In this document: positions 33,200-42,114 of the stretch, one piece after another
How positions within the stretch are numbered: the first letter of the stretch is position 1
Layout of the letters: every line of letters begins with the position of its first letter
Assembly: GCA_022419385.1 (NCBI GenBank)
Contig: JAJUBI010000007.1
Location: 2,389,768-2,453,767, forward strand
Reading direction: 5' to 3'
Length of the DNA stretch: 64,000 bases
From: Paraconiothyrium sp. Pb-2020
Taxonomy: Eukaryota > Ascomycota > Dothideomycetes > Pleosporales > Didymosphaeriaceae
Notes under the pieces: generated by a model
The model's database searches: none
Told to the model about the DNA's origin: nothing
What the model saw: the letters and a program-made list of their open reading frames with translations, nothing else
Translations under genes and position numbers: made by a program

Positions 33200-36100
33200 G
33201 GCGCCCTGCATCCTGTTAGAAACGTGTCGAGGCGCGAGGCAACGCAGCATGGTGTAATAGCTCGAATGCACTGGGATAGGGCCCATATCATATCGGAAGG
33301 AACCTACTGATTTCTGTCGCAGCCTTTGTACGGAGTGTGAGGTGGAATGAGCCTGCGCTGTCCGAAGCTCACCGCCCGATTTTACGGCAAGAGCGACGCG
33401 GGCGTCCGTCGGCTACCAGCACGGCAAGAGCGCGTGTGGGAGGTCTGGGGCAGGTGCAATCAGCGGATGTCTCAAATTATTCTCCCATTCCTCGCGTCCT
33501 GTCCACCCACAACAACGCCCAATGTTCAATGTCGGATGACGTACACAATAGCCACGATTGCTTGTCCTCTGTTTATGCCAACGGGTCCGGTACAGACGCC
33601 GTTCAGTAACTGCGAACGTTCAGATAAGACGCACGCTCCATGCAGTAACCGAGGTGCCAGTGCAAGAGCCGACAACGAGCGTGGAGAGACCCGATGCCTC
33701 GCAAGTTTGTTTAGATGTAGGGAATGTGTGGTGAATGCTAAGGCCCGGATTGAAAAGAGCTGGATGATCGGCAGACAGTGCGAAATTCGAGGCGATCCGA
33801 CGGGCGGGAAGGCCGACGACGAAGACAAAACACGATTAAGGCGAGGATCGAAAGGAGCGTGGGGTTGCTAGAGAGCGTGGTCGCCTGCGCGCTGCGAGTG
33901 CGTGGTGGTGAGAGTGAAGGAGCGGAACGAGGGAGAACACCTCGGGCGGGGACGCTTGGGACCGTGTAATGGGCACTCTCGCAGGAACAGCGTGGGCGAG
34001 GCGATGTGCTGGGGAAAATTGACAGGCCAGGCACAGGCGTCAGAGAGTGCAAGGTATAATTTCCACTAACCCTCAGAGGTCATCTCCGCGCATGGGCGCC
34101 AACGACGCTCATGGCAAGCACCGCGTCTGCAGGGAAGGCTTCCGTGGACCAGCATCCGGCTGCCGCGACGCGCCCAGGGTTTGCGAGCGGTCTCTGCTGC
34201 GGCCTCTCCATTCTACCATGGCGCACGCCGGCGGGCGAGGAGAGAGCGTGGTGAAGCTGCGACATCGAAGCAGTGCACCGCCGAAACGGGCGCTAGGCGG
34301 TCGCAGCCGGCATGCCGCTGTTTCGAAAGTTGCTCGGGCGCGTGCAGAGGCAAATCGAATTATCCTCCTCCAGAATCACCGCGCAGCTCTCCGCGACTCA
34401 GCAGCGAGGAGTCGCACTTTTCATTGCTGTTGGCCGGTGCAGAGGCAACTGCAGCGACAACGAGCGAGCCCAGCATCGTGAATCAGAGCAGACAGGCTGA
34501 TTCATTCGATCAGAGGGCTCATGACTGGCCAATTGCACGGTCTCCAATGCCCGCGCTCCAGAAGGAATCCTTCCAGAGGACGAGAACCTTATTGCTCTTA
34601 ATGCTGCACGACCTATAGCTATTTGCGTATGCATCCATGCCACTCTCAGCCGGTCCCAAGTTCGCCCCTCTGAAACCACTGCGAGAGACGTGTAGTGAGC
34701 AATGCTTTCGCCTCGCTCACGAGCTCGTCGCAGTGCGGAGACAAGTCGCCGGGCTCGCTTTCGACCACCGTTCGTGGCATTTTCTGAGCGGGCGGCGCCC
34801 TGGTACCTTGCAGATGGCCCGCTAAAAGATCCAATCGCGCTGATCCGCGTACCGAAGTCGTGGGCCCCTTTCCATTACCCCTGGACGGACCACTATCACC
34901 CGAATTTCGACCCCTCAAAAGGGTCGTTGCTCAGCGCCCGGCCGTGTGCTCTGTTGCGACACCGCACGCAGTCAGCTCGACGTTGTGACATCTCCTGGAG
35001 TATTTGTACCTCATAACGGGTATTGCTCATACCATCGAGCCTCCAACGAAAGCACCAGGTAACACTTAGCGCCCTGCATTTATGTCAAACAAGCATACAT
35101 CGGTGCGGCTTCCGACCTGCAAGCCTTTCCCTTGCAGCTGCAGCCAGCACCCTCGAGGCATACGCAGCCCACTCGGCGTGGGTGGTACATTCATCACCAC
35201 TCTCTTCACTTGCTGCATCCGGACCGGACGAGACTTCTCATGTAAACCACAGCGCTAACGAGGGATGTTGTATTGAGCTGCAAACAGCGTATATACCGAC
35301 GGCTATGCACATTCGCGGCTCCTAAAACGCTGCCAACATTGCTGGCATCTGTCGTTCGGCCGTTTTTTGTGTGAGGGTATCCCAGTATACCAGCCGTTCC
35401 CCGAAATTGAATGGCGGCCCACAGAGAAAGGTTCGGTCGACGCTCCTCGCACGGCTAACGATACGATGCAAATTTACACTCCCTTCATAATTTTGAAGTC
35501 ATCGAAATCGGGTTGTGCTGACGAAAGCCATCGAGACCAGGCTGTGGGTTGGCGCTGCAACTCGGGTTGCCTGACCTTCCCGTACCCGCGCGATGGAAGA
35601 CGAAATGAAGATCTGCTCCGGAGCAGTAATTTGCTCCCGATGCGCGCCGCCTCGATCCCACTGGCTGGATACGGCAGCCCGCACGCGTCGCGCCTGTTCG
35701 CGTGGTGGTCTGTGGTAAACAAAGCCCACGCGACGCTGACAAGCCCTGCGTTTGTACGGGCGGGTGCTGCAGCCACGAGCTTCAGGAAGCGAGCCCTTTC
35801 CGTATCACTTCCTAGGTTTACGTCACTATGTATGAACATGAAAAGATTGAGGCGAGCCCGCCGTTCAACAAGTCTGCGCATGTTGTTTGTTTGGCAACAC
35901 AGATACTAATTTAGATACCGACTATCGATAGCTCAGCTTACCAGCGCAGCGCGCTCTTCTCGGAACCTCATCAGCCTCACCATTCACGACTCTCCGGCTT
36001 ACGTTTCACATTGATGTGGGTAAGCTGAACAATTCAACTTGAAGGGACTGTGCTCGTATCCATACGCCTGGTCGAGTGGCGCGATCCCTCAACAAAAAGT

Positions 36101-37372
36101 AACATTTGCCTTGCAATCGCCCCAGTATGGTTTCCCTGCCGTTGCAGGTTGAGAGCGAAGTGGGCTTTGATATTCTTGGTTTGCACTAGGCGCGCGATAA
36201 ATCGCGAGATTGGCGTCGAGGAGGGGCTCGCATGCAGCTGTCAGCTGCCAGATGTCTTTTGATGTTGGGGTCCACCGTGTTAAATTTTGCGTCCCTCCAG
36301 TTGCGCGTATCCCTGCTTCGAATCTAGTTCACGTCGACTTCAGTGGGCTGTCGATAGACTGGGATTTGATTCGCTCTCTGCTTTCACGTAACCGTTCAGC
36401 GCCTATTACCCTCTAGCTTTGATCTACCTACTGACTTCGTCGCATACTCATGATCATTGCACTCGTGAATGCAAGTTAATGACTCCATCATTTGGCCCCA
36501 GATGACTGTAGAATAGAGGTAAGTGGGATTGCAACGAAAAGACGTTGTAATACCCAGCATCTATATGATGTCGCTCTTCCTCTAGCTTGATAGTGGTCAT
36601 TTTATTCCAATTCCGTAATTCCTCCCCGAACACTCTGACATGTGCTCGGTTCTTCATCGAGAGCAATATCATAAAACGGTCGGCCTCCAACTGCGTTTCT
36701 TCAGAGCGGGCGACACTAAAAGCTGAAATTGATTCTCGCGCCTACATGAGCAATGACCATGTAGTATCAGGTACAACTTGTAGCATGTATCATAGTATAA
36801 GTCACCTTACGCTATAGGATTATACACGTATAGCTAGCCCCTCCCCTGTCTGAACACTGGGGATTGATCTAGGTGGGGACGAAACCAGTGTTTTGTGTCG
36901 GTCACTGTGCTTGCAGAATCGTCTTAACGTAATGAAGACTGTTCAAATAGTAGGTACATTCCGCAGAGATGGTAGATCCCTATCATTAAGAGCAATTTTC
37001 GCTCACAGTGGGTGGCACTAAGATTAGATTGGCTATTGCGCCAACATCAATTGATGTAGTACGACCATACAGCTTTAGGTTGTTACTTCGAATACGCATT
37101 GCAGGTCGATTCATTCTAGAATATATTGTTAGCTACTAAGCTTGCAGCTAATGGTCTAACGTCCCGATACATGGAGTTGAGATTCTGGTACTATAAAATT
37201 CAGTCTTACGTCGGCCACTGTGGTTCGTGACTTATGTTCAACTACTCTCCACCCCACTCTGGTCGCTACAACTTAAGCAATCCCGGGACAACACCACCGC
37301 CAAAATGTACCAGCACATCATGATCTTGCTGTGCTATATATATTGCTTTCAGTTCCAAGCTGTCACATGATC
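33200..37372. other. 4.2-kb gene-free stretch
   Basis: This is the longest gap in the window. Open frames of up to 180 codons exist (for example 33347-33871 and 35367-35909) but overlap in several frames on both strands and show no domain or composition bias of protein. The first half is GC-balanced and the last kilobase (about 36400-37370) is clearly AT-richer. It may hold a long promoter or leader for the disordered-protein gene, or unrecognised non-coding RNA. Confidence 0.4.
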
Positions 37373-37470
37373 GGTGAGATGGCCGAGTTGGTCTAAGGCG
37401 CCAGGTTCAGGAGACTGAATCACTATTCCTGGTCACGAAAGTGGCGTGGGTTCAAATCCCACTCTCATCA
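37373..37470 (+). tRNA. tRNA-Leu (anticodon CAG) with intron
   Basis: The sequence folds as a class II tRNA. The acceptor is GGTGAGA paired with TCTCATC (one G-T pair). The D-arm is GCCGAGTTGGTCTAAGGC, the anticodon stem CCAGG/CCTGG, the variable arm CAC-GAAA-GTG and the T-arm GTGGG-TTCAAAT-CCCAC. The anticodon CAG is at 37408-37410. A 15-nt intron (37412-37426) sits at the canonical place one base after the anticodon. The discriminator A at 37470 is followed by a chance-encoded CCA and then a T run (37475-37478) that can stop RNA polymerase III. Confidence 0.93.
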
Positions 37471-37695
37471 CCATATTTTGTCTGCAGATGTGCAGAATTT
37501 GGGAAATCTTTTTGCATCCCCAGGCTTGAGCTATATCATGGCTCTAAGCCAGATGAGGTTGGCAGGCGGCTTATCGATAGATCGATTGATGCCTGCCCCG
37601 CCAATATTTTTGATTGCATGTCACCACTGAACCCAAACACCCTTTGCTCAACTTCTGACGCGACCAGTCTTTTCCTATCTCTGCTACACGACGCC

Positions 37696-38793
37696 ATGGC
37701 ACCAAAACCCGCCTCCGTCAACACACTCCTCGACCTTACCTCCACAACTCTCACCCTCCTCAGACATTTTCAGTCCTCCCTCTCTGCCACCTCCACTACT
37801 GACGCCTCCATTCCGCCGCCTCCAGATCCCCTCCAAGCCCTCAAAGCATGCACCACGCTGCTCAAATCACACACGACGACGCTTTCGCTGCTGCTCCTCA
37901 CACCGCCACTGACACCCTCAGCTATAATAACGAAAATCGGGGATGTGAGTTCGGGCCCGTTAACGGGACTTGTGGGCGCTGCGGTTGCAGAGGGAGGCTT
38001 GGGGGCACTGGTGCAGGGGGAAGTTAGGGCGCAGGTGAGGAGGTTGTTGGGGGCTTGGGGGGAGGTGGTCGGGTGTGTGAAGAGGCTAGCCGAGAGGAGG
38101 CAGGCGCTTGAGACGGCGAAAGGGAACACAAAGGACGAGGGGCCGACAGAGAGTGAGAGGCAGGATGTGCTTGCGGCCACGGGCGTCGTGTGGGAGGCGT
38201 GCGATGCGCTCATCAAACTTTGTGATGGGGGAATTGCCGGGTTGGTGGTGCGCAAGGCGGAGGAATGGAGGAGTGTGCTGCTGGATGCGGTGGAGGAGTT
38301 GAAGGAGTGGGGCGATGACGTGGATGAGGATGAGGACGAAGCTGGGGGCAGTGACGGGGGCTTCGAGGACGAGGACGAGATCTTTGGTGCGGCGAACAAG
38401 CTTGGTAAGGGGGACAAGCAGTTGAAGGAGGTGTTGGATAATAGTGTCAAGAAGCTCAAGATGGTCGGCGTGCTATACCAAGCCTTGATCAAGAGGAGAT
38501 TAAAGGTTTTCCCGGGCTCTGCGGCAACGGGAGCAACGAATTGCGAAGCGCAGAAGGTCAATATGGCCACGCTGGAAGAACTCATGAAGTTGCTGAGGTC
38601 GATACCGGAGCAGGTCGATGATCTAGCCAGCGCGTTCTACGATCTCGACCAAGACGAAGCAAAAGCCATGTTGAACAAATGTTCTGAAGAGGCGAAGAGT
38701 GCTGCTAGTCTGGTGAAGCATAGTTGGACGAACACAGACGATGAGTTCACGGCATGGTCGGCGAAGTGGGTGGACGCAATAAACGCGCCTTGA
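37696..38793 (+). CDS. cyclin-D1-binding protein 1-like (GCIP family)
   Basis: A single-exon gene of 365 residues. The chosen ATG (MAPKPASVNTLLDL) is the last before the conserved region; an in-frame ATG at 37618 would add 26 residues. The N-terminal half is helical (TLTLLRHFQSSL, LKACTTLLKSHTTTLSLLLL, SGPLTGLVGAAVAE). A short Glu/Asp-rich acidic loop follows (about residues 210-235, DDVDEDEDEAGG). The C-terminal half is again helical (KQLKEVLDNSVKKLKMVGVLYQALIKRRL, IPEQVDDLASAFYDLD). This layout of two helical halves around an acidic segment matches Grap2/cyclin-D-interacting proteins. In animals these bind cyclin D1 and helix-loop-helix factors; the fungal role is not known to me. It begins 226 bases after the tRNA-Leu gene. 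Confidence 0.8.
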   Translation: MAPKPASVNTLLDLTSTTLTLLRHFQSSLSATSTTDASIPPPPDPLQALKACTTLLKSHTTTLSLLLLTPPLTPSAIITKIGDVSSGPLTGLVGAAVAEGGLGALVQGEVRAQVRRLLGAWGEVVGCVKRLAERRQALETAKGNTKDEGPTESERQDVLAATGVVWEACDALIKLCDGGIAGLVVRKAEEWRSVLLDAVEELKEWGDDVDEDEDEAGGSDGGFEDEDEIFGAANKLGKGDKQLKEVLDNSVKKLKMVGVLYQALIKRRLKVFPGSAATGATNCEAQKVNMATLEELMKLLRSIPEQVDDLASAFYDLDQDEAKAMLNKCSEEAKSAASLVKHSWTNTDDEFTAWSAKWVDAINAP

Positions 38794-40310
38794 TAACAGG
38801 TCGAGCGATCCATAGAGCCGGAAACTTAGAGGTGATAATTTAAGTGCAAAATGCCAAACATCCGGTCGACATCCATATTCTGAGCTGAGCGTACTCGCAT
38901 AGAACCAGCCTGCATCTGTATACTAGACGTCCTTCGTCCACGCCCCCGTCGCGTACACAAGATATTCTTCATCAATATCATACTCACCTGGAGCCCTGCA
39001 GGGATGGAGCCTCCACGATTCCTTCCAATTGGCCTTCAATCCTTCTAATAGCGCCCAGCTCATTGGCGCTTTCATTCAGCAGCTCCAGCATCGAGATTTT
39101 AAACCCAGATTCTGGCGCTACCAGCTGCAAAATCCAATCGCGAAGAGCTAGTGAAGGCTAAAGTCTCTGGGCATCATGGTGGGGTCGAGCTTCTTCTCCG
39201 AGGAGACCATTGCCGTTTACATGACACCTACAATAGGGGATTCGGCTGGTGTTACGGCCTGCTTCTTGTTATAGACGCTAGCCACGTCACCTGTGAAGAC
39301 CTGGAATGTGCAGCCTAGCTCGCACAGTTCTTGGAAGAAGTAAGGATCTACTTTCGTCCCGCCGGGGTGAGATATGCAGGTCAAGCGTGTGGCGCCGCGA
39401 TAGGCCATGCATAACGCGATAGCTTGATCAAGCCCTAACCGAAACTACTACCGTGGATGAGATCCAATACGCTTTCATAATCAGTCATCCATATCAACCT
39501 GGGACAGTCATGAATAGCATTCGACAGATGGACAACCTCATAAATGCTTTGACCCAAGAGTCATACTGCGGCGTACAAGGCCAGCAAGCTACTCTATACC
39601 TTGCCTACAAGGCAACGTCAAATCAGCTGATTTTCTTGTTCATACCCATCTGAGCATGTGAGACACGGAAACTGAGCGAATTCGTCTCTCTGCTCCAAAC
39701 CGGTGACAAGGCTTTCCCAATAGCGTAGTCCCAAAAGCACCAGTCTAGAATAACCCATTTTAGACTTTAGCAATCCATCTGATAGAACCCGGAGCCAACA
39801 AGCCTTTCCACCACCTAGGCCGAGAGCACAATGCATTATTTCCATCGAGCACATACGCACCAACTTCACTCGACGACTACGACGTTGCAAAGTGACAGAT
39901 CGATGGACCCAGGACCATCCTACGCAGGAGCAGTTGAGTTAAAACTGCGCTTCATGTTCTCCGAACCGACGGTAATGCATGCATTTGAACATAAGTCCTT
40001 TCGAAGACATATCGAAGTCCCTTTTCGATTACGTTATTGCACCGATTTCGGCTACTAATGAGCTCATACCGGCTTCATACTTTCAAATTGATGTCATTAC
40101 CCCCGTGGGTCCTAAAGTCGCTATCTTTCTTCAGTGAACCACTTGCCGGTCTTCAGTCGGACTGTACTTCTATGGTGCTAATGTTCCCAGAAACATCTCT
40201 AGGTGACCTGAGACTGACTCAAGACGACCCCTTGAGTTGGCCACTCAGGTTTTCTCGAAGTCCATATCGAATCGGATGTGCGCTGGTAAAGAGCCATGCA
40301 CCCACCACTT
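38794..40310. other. intergenic with a polyketide synthase relic
   Basis: About 1.5 kb between convergent genes. Apart from the minus-strand ketoreductase fragment (separate entry), the frames at 39453-39653 and 39618-39890 are open but not recognisable. Confidence 0.4.
39217..39408 (-). pseudogene. relic of a reducing polyketide synthase (KR domain)
   Basis: This 63-codon minus-strand piece reads RGATRLTCISHPGG, FFQELCELGCTFQVFTGDVA and SPIVGVM. It corresponds block by block to the ketoreductase domain of highly reducing fungal polyketide synthases (Gly-Ala-x-x-Leu-x-x-x-Ser strand, FF-x-EL-x-x-x-GC, the GDV strand, and the P-I-x-GV motif). It ends in a stop directly after GVM, where family members continue with Gln-x-x-MVL. 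The following codons (TAMVSSEKKLD) look like the degenerate continuation. No other part of a synthase was seen nearby, so this is a scrap rather than a working gene. The assignment rests on my recall of the family pattern. Confidence 0.5.
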
Positions 40311-41072
40311 TTAGAAGATACCAGGAAACATCTTCCACTTCACCTCCTTCTTATACCCCTCCCATTCCTCCGGATACCTCTCCGCAAGGTATTCCTCTTT
40401 CGCCGGCGTCGCATTGCCTGTCAGATTACTCCAGTAGAACGCTCCCGTGAACAAAGCATACAACGGTCCCCCAGCCGCAAACCCATAAGCCGCCCCATAT
40501 ACCACATTAGCCGCATAATTCGGATGCCTCACCACGCCAAATAACCCTCCCCTATACAATTTTCCCTTGTTCACCTTCTTACTCTTAAAGTTCGCGCGCC
40601 CAAGTTCGCTCACGAGCTCGGTCACTGCAGCAAGAAAATGCACCGCAGCGCCTGCGTACAAGAACTCCGGACGCCATAATGGGTTTGACGCTGCGATGGT
40701 AAAGACGAGGGCCGAAAGCGACTCGTAGATCGCGGGTACTATAATACCGAAGAAGGCAAAGGGGACGGTGATGAGCTCGTTGCAGCAGCCCCACATCCAG
40801 GCATTTTGCTTGAGGATGAGGGTAGCGGTCATGCCGAGGAAGATGGTGGAGAGTTGGGGTTGCGCACCCACGATTGGTAGGACAAGTACGCCATTGGTAG
40901 GTGGGCGCGGTATCCCGAAGTGCGAGAAAGGATGTGCAGTGATGATACAGTGTTGGAACGGTATGGAAATGATTCTACCCAGTCCTAGGAGTAGCGGGCC
41001 AGCAAGAGACCGGTTGTAGTTGCCGCGCTGGATGCCTAGAGCTGGTGTTTTCCCTGGTCGCTTTTCGGCCAT
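40311..41072 (-). CDS. membrane protein, DUF1295/ICMT-like
   Basis: A single exon encodes 253 residues with about five to six hydrophobic segments. The C-terminus carries the signature of the steroid-reductase/isoprenylcysteine-methyltransferase-like superfamily: GGLFGVVRHPNYAANVVYG, followed by a hydrophobic segment and EEYLAERYPEEWEGYKKEVKWKMFPGIF. The RHPNY and the E-x-Y-L-x-x-R-Y-x-x-x-W-x-x-Y motifs are the cofactor-site residues in this superfamily. Known members are NADPH-dependent steroid reductases or SAM-dependent methyltransferases in the ER membrane; this sequence does not let me choose. The N-terminus (MAEKRPGKTPALGIQRGN) is short and hydrophilic. The gene lies convergent to the cyclin-D1-binding-protein-like gene. 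Confidence 0.8.
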   Translation of the reverse strand: MAEKRPGKTPALGIQRGNYNRSLAGPLLLGLGRIISIPFQHCIITAHPFSHFGIPRPPTNGVLVLPIVGAQPQLSTIFLGMTATLILKQNAWMWGCCNELITVPFAFFGIIVPAIYESLSALVFTIAASNPLWRPEFLYAGAAVHFLAAVTELVSELGRANFKSKKVNKGKLYRGGLFGVVRHPNYAANVVYGAAYGFAAGGPLYALFTGAFYWSNLTGNATPAKEEYLAERYPEEWEGYKKEVKWKMFPGIF

Positions 41073-42114
41073 CGTGGAGCTGGGGAGAACTTCCTAGGGG
41101 CGAGAAAATGTTTAATCCTTCGCAAAGCGAGGAATGAGGGGTTGTTGCGTTATGTGATGCGCCGGGCGTACAGATAGTGCTTATGCGGCGGGTGCGACTC
41201 ATGGTTCGGTTCGACCAATCTGAATGTCCCTGGGGCTGTACCGCATTGGGCTCGAGATCTAGGGGCCAACACAGGATAAGCACGACATCCCACCAAAGTT
41301 GAACACCTTGCTGACCGCAGCTTTCTCCTTTGTAGAGTCGCGAATCCTGGGGCGCGTGCTTGAGGAACGAAGAGAGCTCTTTGTGGCCTGAGATTTCTTC
41401 GAGTCAGGTAATCTTGGCGTCGCCATAGTCAGTGCTATTATGATGGATTGTTTTGTTTCATGCAATATAGTCAAGGGAGGACGTGCTGAGTGAACGAAAG
41501 TGCATTGAACAGCGTTATGATTATCTAATGGCATGGCGAACACAAGATGTCGCTAGTAGTGCCTTCTAGTGAATTGCTGGGGCATGCGAAAATCGATACA
41601 GATACGACAAATTGAAATGGCCATGAAATACACATGTAAGTGTTGCGAACGTCTGCTAAAATACGAGACTGGCACGAATAGGCTTACTTCCATTTTTCTA
41701 GAAGAATTGAGACGGTAGTGTTATGACTTAGTACTATTGGCGGTAAGTTGCGAGTGGACATCGATGGTATAGTATTGCATTGAAACTTCGGACACTTATT
41801 ACAGAATGATCAGGCACTTCATCTAGACGCCGCTTTCTGACCTTCATTTGATGATTGGTCGATTTTTAAAGAGAAAGGGTCCGGGCTCTTTCCTCCGGCC
41901 TCTTGAGTTATAAAATAAATACAAGCGTGTCTTGGTTACGTCCAGGTTCTTGTATTTGCTTCTATAGCGTTAGTTTGGACACGAAGTGCGTCAACACGAC
42001 ACCCAGTTTGGCGTAGTAAGCAGTATGAACAAGAGGAAATTAGGGAGAAGAGGAAGAAAACAAATAACGTATGGTATCATCAACAGAGCCAACCACCCAC
42101 TAAGCTACACATCC
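41073..42114. other. intergenic, upstream of the DUF1295 gene
   Basis: About 1.0 kb. A minus-strand ORF at 41259-41543 contains MATPRLPDSKKSQ and ends MSCLSCVGP; I do not consider it supported. No other element seen. Confidence 0.4.

Noticed and set aside
33347..33871. Plus-strand ORF of 174 codons just upstream of the disordered-protein gene
   Set aside because: Lies in the expected promoter/leader of the divergent gene and shows no protein-like features.
35367..35909. Plus-strand ORF of 180 codons in the large gap
   Set aside because: Overlaps long open frames on the other strand, has no recognisable domain and mixed composition; typical chance ORF in GC-balanced DNA.
39618..39890. Minus-strand ORF near the polyketide synthase relic as a methyltransferase-domain piece
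   Set aside because: Only vague resemblance; no SAM-binding motif could be identified.
41259..41543. Minus-strand ORF ending MSCLSCVGP
   Set aside because: Short, no domain, no intron or neighbour support; could be a small gene but evidence is too thin.
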